Below are positions 23,314 through 31,627 of a DNA stretch of 64,000 bases, piece by piece. Each line of letters opens with the position of its first letter. Positions within the stretch are counted from its first letter, which is position 1. A program made the position numbers and the translations under genes. Origin of the DNA: Desulfitibacter sp. BRH_c19 (lineage in GTDB: Bacteria; Bacillota; DSM-16504; Desulfitibacterales; Desulfitibacteraceae); assembly GCA_001515945.1 (NCBI GenBank), contig LOER01000047.1, forward strand, positions 1-64,000, written 5' to 3'. Below the pieces are notes generated by a model. It had not been told where the DNA came from. It ran no database searches and saw nothing but the letters and a program-made list of their open reading frames with translations.

Positions 23314-24477
23314 CTATCCCAAAAACGAGCCATAAATCATACCAGATAAGGTTGCCATAACCACTACAAGAATAATGTAGACAGCTGTTTTTTTTGTTCC
23401 CATAATACTTCTAATCACTAACATGTTGGGGAGACTAAGTGCAGGGCCAGCTAGCAACAATGCCAAGGCAGGCCCTTTACCCATGCCAGCACCCAGTAGG
23501 CCTTGCAAAATAGGCACTTCAGTCAAAGTAGCAAAATACATTAAAGCTCCTAAAATGGAAGCTACAAAGTTAGCACTTAAAGAATTTCCTCCTACAAATC
23601 CAGATATCCATTCTGATGGAATAATGCCGCCATTTGTCCCAGGCCTTCCCATTAAAAACCCAGCAGCAAGAACACCAATTAAAAGCAACGGTAAAATCTT
23701 CTGAGCAAAATCCCAAGAGGAATCAACCCACTCTTTTATTTCCTCCAAATTAAACCATTTCACCAGCATAAATGCCAATGTCCCCAGTAAAACTATAGTT
23801 ATAGGCCATTTGACTTGAAAAACGGCAAACCAAAAACCTGAGGTTTCTTCGGGTCTTGCCCAGGCAGCGAAAATCAGTATGAAGATAAGCACAGCAAAAT
23901 ATAAAATATTTTGTAGTCCACTTCTAGCCTCTTCAATTTCTCCCTCACCAAAGTCTGCCCTTTCCTCATCCTCTTTTCCAAAGATTAATGACATTATCAG
24001 TCCTATGGCAATAGCAAATATTATTGCTCCAACTGCCCGAGCTAGACCGAACTCCCATCCAAGCACCCTGCCAGTTAATATTATTGCTAGAACATTAATG
24101 GCAGGTGCTGAGTATAGAAAAGCAACTGCAGGTCCTATTCCGGCTCCTCTTGTGTATAATCCTGCGAAGAGAGGAAGAACTGTGCAGGAGCATACTGCCA
24201 GTACAGTTCCTGAAACTGCAGCTACAGAATAGGAAATCCACTTCTTAGCCCTGCACCCAAAATACTTTAAGACTGCATTTTGTGATATAAATATTGCAAT
24301 AGCTCCCGCTATGAAAAAAGCAGGGATTAAACAGAATAGAACGTGTTCCCTAGCATATTCGCCTACCATTTTAAATGACTCTAGAATTGCACCTTCCACA
24401 TTTGGACTGCTAAAAGGTATTAGATATAATGCTAAAAACACACTTATATATATGGAAAGCTTTTGCCATTGTTTCAT
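23314..24477 (-). CDS. Permease of the ArsP/DUF318 family
   Basis: A 387-residue integral membrane protein with about ten helices. The signature TVLAVCSCTVLPLFAGLYTRGAGIGPAVAFLYSAPAINVLAI (about 92-132) and the mirrored C-terminal TEVPILQGLLGAGMGKGPALALLLAGPALSLPNML are diagnostic for the DUF318 permeases, some of which export trivalent organoarsenicals. The conserved Cys pair (CSC) sits at the end of a helix as expected. The gene lies 26 bases upstream of arsR, and a thioredoxin-like gene precedes it after a terminator. The exported substrate is inferred to be a metalloid or thiol compound and cannot be named. The ATG follows GGGGGAG. Confidence 0.88.
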   Translation of the reverse strand: MKQWQKLSIYISVFLALYLIPFSSPNVEGAILESFKMVGEYAREHVLFCLIPAFFIAGAIAIFISQNAVLKYFGCRAKKWISYSVAAVSGTVLAVCSCTVLPLFAGLYTRGAGIGPAVAFLYSAPAINVLAIILTGRVLGWEFGLARAVGAIIFAIAIGLIMSLIFGKEDEERADFGEGEIEEARSGLQNILYFAVLIFILIFAAWARPEETSGFWFAVFQVKWPITIVLLGTLAFMLVKWFNLEEIKEWVDSSWDFAQKILPLLLIGVLAAGFLMGRPGTNGGIIPSEWISGFVGGNSLSANFVASILGALMYFATLTEVPILQGLLGAGMGKGPALALLLAGPALSLPNMLVIRSIMGTKKTAVYIILVVVMATLSGMIYGSFLG

Positions 24478-24516
24478 AATAACTCCCCCAAAATCTATTT
24501 ACTAAATTCTTAAATT

Positions 24517-24541
24517 AAAAACACCCTGCCAGGGTGTTTTG
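24517..24541 (-). terminator. Intrinsic terminator after the thioredoxin-like gene
   Basis: AAAACACCCTG and CAGGGTGTTTT pair with a 2-base loop, followed on the minus strand by TTTAATTT. It separates the thioredoxin-like gene from the permease gene. Confidence 0.75.
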
Positions 24542-24549
24542 GAATTTAA

Positions 24550-24795
24550 TTACTTAGCCAAGACACTTGTAATCATCTGAGTAACTTCTGCTTTTGAAGG
24601 AAGTTTCCCACTAGCTTTAACTTCATTATCAATTACAAGACCGGGTGTCATTAGTATCCCTGTTTTAGCAATTTCTTTAATATCTGTTATTTTCTCGATT
24701 TTTGCATCTACTCCCATTTCCCCAACAACCTCTTTAACAAGCTCCTCAAGCTTATTACATTTCATACACCCCGAACCCAATACTTTTATATTCAA
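24550..24795 (-). CDS. Thioredoxin-like redox-active disulfide protein
   Basis: An 81-residue thioredoxin-fold protein starting at TTG 24795, preceded by AGGAGGGG; the frame is open 11 codons further without a site. The redox motif is CMKC in LGSGCMKCNKLEELVKEVV. The cis-proline loop ILMTPGLVIDNEV and GKLPSKAEVTQMI match the small arsenic- or mercury-associated redox-active disulfide family (TIGR00412 type). It occurs next to ArsR and DUF318 permeases in many anaerobes, probably reducing the metalloid or a thiol during resistance. A REP-like inverted repeat lies just upstream. Confidence 0.88.
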   Translation of the reverse strand: MNIKVLGSGCMKCNKLEELVKEVVGEMGVDAKIEKITDIKEIAKTGILMTPGLVIDNEVKASGKLPSKAEVTQMITSVLAK

Positions 24796-24818
24796 ATTGA
24801 ACCCCTCCTTTAATTTAC

Positions 24819-24867
24819 GGGGACACACCTCTATTGTAGTCTAGCTTTAGAGCCGAGGAATGTCCCC
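24819..24867. repeat. REP-like inverted repeat
   Basis: GGGGACACACCTC and GAGGAATGTCCCC face each other (11 of 13 pairing), flanked by TTTAC and GTAAA. Such elements with GGGGACA/TGTCCCC ends resemble REP-type palindromes mobilised by Y1 (RAYT) transposases in clostridia. No transposase was seen nearby. Confidence 0.45.
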
Positions 24868-24980
24868 AACTGGTAAATCCATATTCTTTTTTGCTTATAT
24901 GCTTATATTATAACATGAGTGAATTAATTTCAAGGATAATTTAGGATTTTTTATTACAAAATGCTATTTGGCCATACAAT

Positions 24981-25012
24981 AAGCGTCCATAGCCTTTTTT
25001 GAATGGACGCTT
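24981..25012 (-). terminator. Hairpin after the ArAE-type gene
   Basis: AAGCGTCCAT and ATGGACGCTT pair perfectly over 10 bases with a 12-base T-rich loop, right after the stop codon of the gene at 25020. The U tract is weak. Confidence 0.55.
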
Positions 25013-25019
25013 ACAAATT

Positions 25020-26162
25020 TCACTTGGAAAACTTCCTGATTAACCTTTGAACAAACCCATTTTCAGTATTAGCAGCTTCGCCTTTTATCAATTGTTGTAA
25101 AGCTTCATTGATTCTGATTAGGTGCTGGTTTATTTGCTCCATTTCATAGCAAATATTTGAAATTTCCATAAGAGATAGTGATTTATTCTTGTTTTCATCT
25201 TTAAGATGCCACTCATTTATCTGCTTTCTTAAGTCTCTAACTAGGCTAGAGCTTTGCATTCCACAGTTATTCAGATATAGACATAAGTCTACATTCTTAC
25301 TAGTTAAGTAACATATTATATTTTCCTGCATGCTGACTGTAGTAGTTAAAAGCTTTTGAAGGGTTTCTAAAATATCCATGTATTCTTTAGAGAAACTTTC
25401 AACATCTATATTTCTTTGAGATCTATTTAATTCTGTATAATATATACCTAAAATTCTTTCAAATATCAGATTAAAGCTTGTTACTACTGTTTCATATTTT
25501 TTAACCTGTTGGCTTTTCATAAGTTTCCTATAGCCGATTTCATCCTTAAACTCAAACATTCTTCTCCTGATATCTTCTAATTTACCTCTAATATGTTCGA
25601 TTTCTGTTTCAAGTTTTCTCTGATCATATCCTTTATTCGTTATGAAGCCATTTAATACAGCCACATATAGATTTTTTAAACTATGATTGACATTCATCAA
25701 TTCTTGAATAAGGTATTTTTCTGTATTAGGAGGTGAAAATGCCAAGTTTACACCTACCCCCACCCCAATTCCTATCAAGGTTTCTAGGAGACGATACAAT
25801 GCAAAGTATTTTGCATCTCCAGTAACATCAACCATAACAGCAGCTACAGTAATCGCAGTTATCACAATTCCATCCTGTAAGTTAAGTCTAATTGAAATAG
25901 CAATGGCAAGGATAACGGCTAGGCCTACTGTAATAGGATGGGATCCAAAGAAACTTACAATAACAAATCCTATACTTCCCCCTATTATAGTAGCAACCAC
26001 CCTATTACCACCTTGAACAATGGATTTGGTGATGGATGGTTGAATAGTAATAATAGCAGCTACTACAGCCAAAAGTGGCGAGGTCAAGTTAAAGGATTTT
26101 ACTAAAAAAATACATAATGCTACTGCTATCCCCGTTTTCCAGATTCTTGGCCCGATTACCAT
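25020..26162 (-). CDS. Aromatic-acid exporter-like membrane protein (ArAE/DUF939 family)
   Basis: A 380-residue protein with an N-terminal membrane half and a C-terminal cytoplasmic helical half. Residues 1-150 hold about six short helices (GIAVALCIFLVKSF, AAIITIQPSITKSIVQGGNRVVATIIGGSIGFVI, IAISIRLNLQDGIVITAITVAAVMVD, LLETLIGIGVGVGVNLAF). The rest is charged and coiled-coil-like. This is the layout of the FUSC/ArAE family, in Gram-positives often called YgaE-like. Export of an organic anion is inferred from family only. It starts 9 bases after the MoeA-like stop codon, suggesting co-transcription, although a functional link is unclear. Confidence 0.82.
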   Translation of the reverse strand: MVIGPRIWKTGIAVALCIFLVKSFNLTSPLLAVVAAIITIQPSITKSIVQGGNRVVATIIGGSIGFVIVSFFGSHPITVGLAVILAIAISIRLNLQDGIVITAITVAAVMVDVTGDAKYFALYRLLETLIGIGVGVGVNLAFSPPNTEKYLIQELMNVNHSLKNLYVAVLNGFITNKGYDQRKLETEIEHIRGKLEDIRRRMFEFKDEIGYRKLMKSQQVKKYETVVTSFNLIFERILGIYYTELNRSQRNIDVESFSKEYMDILETLQKLLTTTVSMQENIICYLTSKNVDLCLYLNNCGMQSSSLVRDLRKQINEWHLKDENKNKSLSLMEISNICYEMEQINQHLIRINEALQQLIKGEAANTENGFVQRLIRKFSK

Positions 26163-26170
26163 TTATCATC

Positions 26171-27193
26171 TTACCCCTTTCCAAAAGCACATGCAGGAAA
26201 GGTGCATGTTGGGCAAGTGGTACACAAACCTCCATGCCCCAAACTAGATAAATCACTTTTGCTTAAGATTTCACCAGCTAATACTCTGGGGAGGATAAGA
26301 TCAAATACTGTTGTTTTGGCGTACATAACACAGCCTGGCAATCCCATAATAGGAGTTTTCCCGTCAAGATATGCTAATAAAAACATTGCCCCCGGAAGAA
26401 CTGGCGCACCGTAGGAGACAATATGGGCACCTGTACTACGAATTGCAAAAGGCGTGAGGTCATCAGGGTCAACTGACATACCTCCTGTTATTACTACCAT
26501 ATCTGCTTCGGCTTTAAGAAAATCTTTTATTGCCCCTAAGATCATTTCAACCTTGTCATCCACTATGGTCTGACCTAGCACCTGGCAATTGAATCTTTCA
26601 AGTTTATTCTTAACAACTGGACCAAACTTATCTTTAATTCTTCCATGATATATCTCACTACCTGTTGATACTATACCCACCTTTTGTGGCTTAATGGGTC
26701 TAATGTTTATAATAGGGTTTGAATTACATATGGCTTCAACAAACCGTATCCGTTCCTCTTCTACCACCAAGGGTATTACCCTTGTTCCGGCAATTAATTG
26801 ATCTTCACTTACAACCTGGTTTTCATGAATTGTTGCACACATTACCTGTTCAATTGAATTAATTCTATTGAGTCTCTCCACATCAATTTTTAATAAACCC
26901 TTTTCTTGAGCGAAAAGATTTATTTTGCCTTCCGAGGGCTCTGACAAATGCATACCATTACCTGCTACAGCTCTGGCTATTCTCAGAGCTGCTTCATCCT
27001 CGTGGAGCATTCCTTCTTTTTTTTCCCAGACAAAGATGTTATCTTTCCCGATCTTTAATAGCTCTGGTATGTCACCTTCTGTAATAACGTGACCCTTCTT
27101 AAATGCACAGCCTTTAAATTCTCCTGGAATAATTTTTGTCATATCATGACACAAAACCATACCCACAGCATCTTGGACTCTAACCTTTTTCAA
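26171..27193 (-). CDS. Molybdopterin-binding protein, MoeA-like, with a C-terminal Cys tail
   Basis: A 340-residue protein. The central domain (about 165-300) is the MoCF-biosynth/MogA fold: QKVGIVSTGSEIYHGRIKD, VDDKVEMILGAIKDFLKAEADMVVITGGMSVDPDDLTP and PIMGLPGCVMYAKTTVFDLILPRVLAGE. The C-terminus, HGGLCTTCPTCTFPACAFGKG, has four cysteines that could hold an Fe-S or zinc site, a form seen in anaerobes rather than in E. coli MoeA. It may act in inserting molybdate or tungstate into pterin for the window's AOR and XDH-type enzymes, by inference. The TTG start follows GGGGATGG. Confidence 0.85.
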   Translation of the reverse strand: MKKVRVQDAVGMVLCHDMTKIIPGEFKGCAFKKGHVITEGDIPELLKIGKDNIFVWEKKEGMLHEDEAALRIARAVAGNGMHLSEPSEGKINLFAQEKGLLKIDVERLNRINSIEQVMCATIHENQVVSEDQLIAGTRVIPLVVEEERIRFVEAICNSNPIINIRPIKPQKVGIVSTGSEIYHGRIKDKFGPVVKNKLERFNCQVLGQTIVDDKVEMILGAIKDFLKAEADMVVITGGMSVDPDDLTPFAIRSTGAHIVSYGAPVLPGAMFLLAYLDGKTPIMGLPGCVMYAKTTVFDLILPRVLAGEILSKSDLSSLGHGGLCTTCPTCTFPACAFGKG

Positions 27194-27204
27194 AAAACCA
27201 TCCC

Positions 27205-28359
27205 CTATTCTCTATGGTATACCTGTAGCCTTTTGTCCTCAAGAACTTCTGGGCTTAGTATATCATTCATATCTGATGGTACCGTTATCTTTTCTGGATC
27301 ACCATCACTAACATATCGCAAATGAGGATTCTCTATGAAATAATCAAGCCATTTTGTAAAGTTCTCCTCATCTCCTCTAATTCTTGGAATCTTCAATGGG
27401 TTGTATTTTTCAGCAATAGGTGATAGTGCTGGATTAGCACCCACCAATAATACGCCTTTATTTTCATATTTTACACCATCATATTCCCCCGACAAGGTCT
27501 CAGGAGATGACGGAGCTACACCAAAGGGTAATGCTAAAGAGTCTATTTGATAATTAGGAAGAACTTCTTGAAAATCTTTTACAAGGCCCCCTAACTCCTC
27601 AATAACCTTATTAGGCCCATGCTCATTCATATTTATGTGGGTTCTGGTATGATTGCCAATATCCATTCCCAACTCACCTACCAAGTACTCCGCAGCAATC
27701 CTCCAATTGCCACCATTAAAGGGCTGTGAATTCACATAGAATATACCTTCGAGCCCAAAGTCAGGATGCTCCTGATAAAACTCAAACATAATCCCAGCTG
27801 CCGTCTGGGGCTTCAAAACCCATTCATCTTCAATTTTTTCAACACTAAATTGGTTGGAATAGCCATCATCAAAGGTTAAGATAACAGGAGAATACCCTGC
27901 CGGTATGTCTATTGTATTATTCAAATAATCTTTAATACTGATTAGCCTATACCCTTCCTCATATAGCCTTTCAATGTCAACCCGGAAATTGCCCCATGTT
28001 CTCTGCCAGGTGCTTTCTGTATCACCAAAACGATGATACATGAGAACCATCACCTGACCAGCTTCATTTGCAGGTAGTGGACCTTCTTGCAATTCCTCTA
28101 TATTATTGCCTGAATTTTCTTGGGATTTCTCCTCATTTTCTTTCTCATCTTGATTAATTATTTCTTCACTTGTGTTATCTTGTACCTTCTGGTCAGCATC
28201 ACTTACACCGCATCCAAAAGTAAATAAAAATAGTAAAGTTACAATAACTATCATGCTGTACCTTGCTGTCAAAATTCTAACCCCCAATAATCTTTTTCTA
28301 ACAAGAAATTCACCTATTAATCTATAATTCCTTCTCTTGCCCCCTGGAAAATTATTCAT
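27205..28359 (-). CDS. Polysaccharide deacetylase family lipoprotein
   Basis: A 384-residue exported protein. After a hydrophobic segment (about 36-50), a lipobox-like FTFGCG occurs, then a Glu/Asn/Asp-rich linker (70-95) and a NodB-type deacetylase domain. The first metal motif is LTFDDGY (about 185), and the His pair is in GNHTRTHINM (about 245). The catalytic strand YRLISIKDYL and the late ALPFGV fit the carbohydrate esterase 4 fold. It likely removes acetyl groups from cell-wall peptidoglycan or another surface glycan. The start at 28359 has a weak site; ATG 28254 (just before the hydrophobic segment) is an alternative. It is divergent from the TadG-like gene. Confidence 0.85.
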   Translation of the reverse strand: MNNFPGGKRRNYRLIGEFLVRKRLLGVRILTARYSMIVIVTLLFLFTFGCGVSDADQKVQDNTSEEIINQDEKENEEKSQENSGNNIEELQEGPLPANEAGQVMVLMYHRFGDTESTWQRTWGNFRVDIERLYEEGYRLISIKDYLNNTIDIPAGYSPVILTFDDGYSNQFSVEKIEDEWVLKPQTAAGIMFEFYQEHPDFGLEGIFYVNSQPFNGGNWRIAAEYLVGELGMDIGNHTRTHINMNEHGPNKVIEELGGLVKDFQEVLPNYQIDSLALPFGVAPSSPETLSGEYDGVKYENKGVLLVGANPALSPIAEKYNPLKIPRIRGDEENFTKWLDYFIENPHLRYVSDGDPEKITVPSDMNDILSPEVLEDKRLQVYHRE

Positions 28360-28552
28360 TTACTCTTTATCTTTATAAATACAGGCAAATAGTCCCATTA
28401 ATATAACACTCCTGCCCCATGGTGGATAATAACAGACTAGTTTAATGTTAGTGTTAGAATAATATCTTTAGAACTATCCATCTAAATTATATCATCTCAT
28501 GGTACATATTCTCAATTTCTTTTGTGATAAAGTGAAACTTAGGGGGGATTTC

Positions 28553-29473
28553 ATGTTTAGAACACTACTTAAATCAGAAAGAGGTGCAGTTATTCTATTA
28601 ACTGCCCTAGCCATGGTGGTTCTCTGTGGACTTGTTGGATTAGCAGTAGATGGAGGGTCTCTATACATAACTAAGGCAAAGTTGCAAAATGCAGTAGATG
28701 CTGCAGCTTTAGCTGGTTCACAGGCATTGTATGAAAATGCTGGGCTAGCAAAAAATATTGCAGAAGAGTATATAGAAAAAAACGGTTTTAGTAAGGATAG
28801 CCTTACTATAGATATATCTGAGATGGCTAAATCAATTCGAGTAGAAGGTGAAGTGGATATTACATATACCTTTATGAAAATTCTTGGTTTTACTCAGGGA
28901 GTGGTTAAAGCATCCGCTACTGCTATATCAGGGCCATTAACTTCTATTGATAATGGATTAAGACCTTTAGCTATCTATGATGAAAATTTAGAATATGGCA
29001 AACATTATATATTAAAATATGGTGCAGATGATGGGGAAACAGGCAATTATGGGTTTATCAGACTGGGAGACTCTGGTGCTACGCAAGTTGCGGAAAACTT
29101 AAAGAACGGCTATAATGGAAAAATTAAGAAGGGTGATAGCATTCAGTCAGAGACAGGAAATTTATCATCAAATGCTATCAGAAAGGCTATAAACGATTTA
29201 ATAGATGATTGCACACATGGATGCACCTATGATAATTACCAGGAGGGATGTTCCAGGCTCATAGCTGTTCCAATATTTGACCCACCAGCACCTGCTGGAG
29301 CAGGGTATAAGGAAGTTAAAGGATTTGCTATGTTCATGTTAGATCCTATTAACATCACATCCCCTTACGGTCATGCAGAGATAACAGGTTATTTTATTGA
29401 ATATACCACTAGTGGAGATATTGATAGTTCACAAACAGATAGTGGCCTTAGGGGTGTAAAATTAACTGAATGA
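28553..29473 (+). CDS. TadE/TadG-like pilus or surface assembly protein
   Basis: A 306-residue protein from ATG 28553, preceded by GGGGGG. The N-terminus has the Tad/Flp pilin-like signal: FRTLLKSERGAVILLTALAMVVLCGLVGLAVDGGSLYITKAKLQNAVDAAALAGSQAL. That is a short basic part, a hydrophobic helix, then the conserved VDxxxLYxxKxxLQNAVDAAALAG segment of TadG/DUF2134 proteins. The rest is soluble, with several Gly-rich and Cys-containing stretches (CTHGCTYDN). It stands alone without other tad genes, so its role in pilus assembly is uncertain. A long inverted repeat follows it. Confidence 0.82.
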   Translation: MFRTLLKSERGAVILLTALAMVVLCGLVGLAVDGGSLYITKAKLQNAVDAAALAGSQALYENAGLAKNIAEEYIEKNGFSKDSLTIDISEMAKSIRVEGEVDITYTFMKILGFTQGVVKASATAISGPLTSIDNGLRPLAIYDENLEYGKHYILKYGADDGETGNYGFIRLGDSGATQVAENLKNGYNGKIKKGDSIQSETGNLSSNAIRKAINDLIDDCTHGCTYDNYQEGCSRLIAVPIFDPPAPAGAGYKEVKGFAMFMLDPINITSPYGHAEITGYFIEYTTSGDIDSSQTDSGLRGVKLTE

Positions 29474-29544
29474 AAAGTAATAACCTATCATTTAGATTGA
29501 CTTAGCTTTTAAAAATGTATTAAAATAAATTGGGTTGTTAACTT

Positions 29545-29577
29545 GGCTTACGTAAAGGTGTCCTGCTTACGTAAGCC
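29545..29577. promoter_or_regulatory. Perfect inverted repeat between tadG-like and tetR genes
   Basis: GGCTTACGTAA and TTACGTAAGCC pair perfectly over 11 bases with an 11-base loop. It could terminate the upstream gene (it is followed by TTAGTTTTAG) or serve as a TetR-type operator 28 bases before the regulator start. Both readings are open. Confidence 0.5.
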
Positions 29578-29604
29578 TTAGTTTTAGTAAATCGGGGTGT
29601 TAAA

Positions 29605-30213
29605 GTGAAAGCTTTTGGTCAGAAAAATCAAAAAGGTAAATTAAAGGATAAAGAAAGAGCTATTATAAAAGCTGCTAAGGAAGTATTTGCAGAAAAAGGC
29701 TTCCAAAAAGCGTCCATAAAGGATATTGCTAAGGCTGCGGGGATTGCTACTGGTACCTTTTATTTGTATTTTAAGAATAAAGAAGGTTTTTTTGAAGCAC
29801 TTGTGGAGGAAATGTATCAAGAACTATTAGCCCATATTAAAGGGGAAAGAACAAAGGTGCCTGATACATTAGGAAAGCTGCAAGCATCGATGAATGCTTG
29901 CGTGCGGCTATTCATCAAAGAAAGAAGTCTTGCAAGGCTCATGCTTATCCAAGCACCACATGCTAGTCCTCTTATCAACACGCATCTATCAGTTTTACAG
30001 GATGGACTAGTACAGCTTGCTCTTGATGATTTGAACGAGGCCTTAGAGTTAGGTTTAATCCCAAAACAGAATACCCAGGTTGCTGCTTTAGCACTAGTAG
30101 GGGGTTTTTATGCACTCTTATTAAGCTGGTTAAAAAACGATAGCCCATTTGACCTAAATGCTGCAACCATGGACCTTTTTCATTACAATATGTATGGGTT
30201 GAAATCAAAATAA
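29605..30213 (+). CDS. TetR/AcrR family regulator
   Basis: A 202-residue regulator from GTG 29605. The N-terminal HTH is classic: IIKAAKEVFAEKGFQKASIKDIAKAAGIATGTFYLYFKNKEGFFEALVEEM (about 20-70). The C-terminal ligand domain has helices with LGKLQASMNACVRLFIKERSLARLMLIQAP. The target is unknown; the palindrome at 29545-29577 just upstream is a candidate self-operator. Its 3' end overlaps the convergent asparaginase gene by 9 bases. No efflux pump lies next to it. Confidence 0.93.
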   Translation: MKAFGQKNQKGKLKDKERAIIKAAKEVFAEKGFQKASIKDIAKAAGIATGTFYLYFKNKEGFFEALVEEMYQELLAHIKGERTKVPDTLGKLQASMNACVRLFIKERSLARLMLIQAPHASPLINTHLSVLQDGLVQLALDDLNEALELGLIPKQNTQVAALALVGGFYALLLSWLKNDSPFDLNAATMDLFHYNMYGLKSK

Positions 30214-31191
30214 GTTTTTTATTTCTGTAATACTCATCTGGTTATTAAGTGCAAGCATAAGTTTAATCCTTGCCTTTTGCCCAGGCAAATCATTGCCTAA
30301 AATTACACCAAGTCTCTCAAGCTGGGCTGCCGAACCTTTATAGTCATAAACCCCTCTTACAGTTCCTTCATAACACCGAGATGTTAAAACAACTGGTATG
30401 CCATGATTAACAGCTTCTTTTACCTGCCCTACTGCTTCTGGAGGTATCTGTCCCCTGCCAAAGCCTTCTAAAACCAAACCATCTGCTCCCGACTTTAATG
30501 CCATATCAATAAGACACCCATCCATCCCGAGTGCAAACTTTATTATATAAACCTTACTTTCCTTGTCCATGTTTCCTAATGCAAGCTTCACATGGTTATT
30601 TACTACTCTTTTATAGACTACCTCTTTTTCATCCAAATACCCTATTGGCCCCCAACCAGGAGCTCCAAAAGCATCTAAATTACTTGTATGTATCTTAATT
30701 ACTTCAGCCGCTGCATATATCTTGCCGTTAAATACAACCACAACCCCTTTATCTTTACTTTCCTCACTAATGGCAACCTGCAGAGAATCCTGTAAATTTC
30801 TAAGGGCATCGGATGCTATTTCTTCAGGCGGCAGCTGAGAACCAGTTAACACCACAGGTCCATTGTTCTGTAAGATTAGATCTAGAAAATAAGCTGTTTC
30901 TTCAAGGGTATCTGTGCCATGGGTTAATACAACGCCAGTACATTTTTCCTCTTTAAAAGCCTGGTCAATAATCTGGCTAACCTTTCTTAAATTAGACATG
31001 GTCAGGTGACCACTTGGTAATTGAAATAGATCATGTACTTCACAAGAAAAATCCTTCCAGCTTGGTATCAAGCTGGCCAGGCTAAAACCACTAATAACTC
31101 CTGAATGAATCTGACCCGTTTGCCTGTCTTTTTTGCTAGCAATCGTACCCCCTGTAGTAATTAAAAGTATCTTCTTTTGTATGTTTTTCAA
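30205..31191 (-). CDS. ansA: L-asparaginase
   Basis: A cytosolic type I-like asparaginase, about 328 residues from a TTG start at 31191 that follows AGGTGG (the frame is open 25 codons further without a good site). It hydrolyses asparagine to aspartate and ammonia. Catalytic blocks are ILLITTGGTIAS (first Thr), VVLTHGTDTLEETAYFLD (second Thr-Asp pair, TDT) and GPVVLTGSQLPPEEIASDALRNLQDSL. The later GADGLVLEGFGRGQIPPE and the conserved Ser/Tyr region also fit. Transcription is convergent with tetR. It would supply aspartate and nitrogen in an amino-acid-using anaerobe. Confidence 0.93.
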   Translation of the reverse strand: MKNIQKKILLITTGGTIASKKDRQTGQIHSGVISGFSLASLIPSWKDFSCEVHDLFQLPSGHLTMSNLRKVSQIIDQAFKEEKCTGVVLTHGTDTLEETAYFLDLILQNNGPVVLTGSQLPPEEIASDALRNLQDSLQVAISEESKDKGVVVVFNGKIYAAAEVIKIHTSNLDAFGAPGWGPIGYLDEKEVVYKRVVNNHVKLALGNMDKESKVYIIKFALGMDGCLIDMALKSGADGLVLEGFGRGQIPPEAVGQVKEAVNHGIPVVLTSRCYEGTVRGVYDYKGSAAQLERLGVILGNDLPGQKARIKLMLALNNQMSITEIKNLF

Positions 31192-31357
31192 TGTAACACC
31201 ACCTATTCTATTTAAAGTCTCCATTACCAGATTATCTCTCTTAGAAGTCAATATTACTAATATCATATAGATTAATCTAAAGAACTATCCAAAAGGAAAA
31301 AGGGCAAGTAATTGTATGTTCCAACCAGCCTGCCCCTTTAAATCCTTATGTTTTTAA

Positions 31358-31555
31358 TTATCCTCCAGCCACCATATGGATCACCTTAACATCGTCTCCG
31401 TCATTGATGACTGTGGTAGAGTATTTGTCCTTATGAATTACCGTACCATTTACACTTACCACAATTGACGGGTAGGTGTAATTGCATTTCTCTAAAACAG
31501 TCTCTATTGTCATTCCTTCATTCCAGTCCACATTTTTTCCATTAACCTTTATCAT
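31358..31555 (-). CDS. MoaD/ThiS-like sulfur carrier protein
   Basis: A 65-residue ubiquitin-like protein ending in the Gly-Gly motif (KVIHMVAGG) that is adenylated and thiocarboxylated in sulfur-carrier cycles. The start MIKVNGKNVDWNEGMTIETVLEK and the SIVVSVNGTVIHKDKY middle fit the ThiS/MoaD fold. It lies 72 bases downstream of the AOR gene on the same strand, and AOR operons in anaerobes often carry such a carrier for pterin dithiolene synthesis. I therefore favour a MoaD-like role in the tungsten or molybdenum cofactor over thiamine synthesis. The ATG follows AGGAGTGGAG. Confidence 0.85.
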   Translation of the reverse strand: MIKVNGKNVDWNEGMTIETVLEKCNYTYPSIVVSVNGTVIHKDKYSTTVINDGDDVKVIHMVAGG

Positions 31556-31584
31556 AAAACTCCACTCCTATTTCCCGGTGTACG

Positions 31585-31624
31585 TCTCACGTCTCACTTC
31601 TCACTTCTCACTTCTCACTTCTCA
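31585..31624. repeat. Short tandem repeat (ACTTCTC)n
   Basis: Five to six copies of a 7-base unit, CACTTCT-like, lie between the AOR stop codon and the MoaD-like gene. They may be slippage-prone. Similar short degenerate TTCTGAATTCTG runs occur at about 14614 and 58605. Confidence 0.7.
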
Positions 31625-31627
31625 AAG

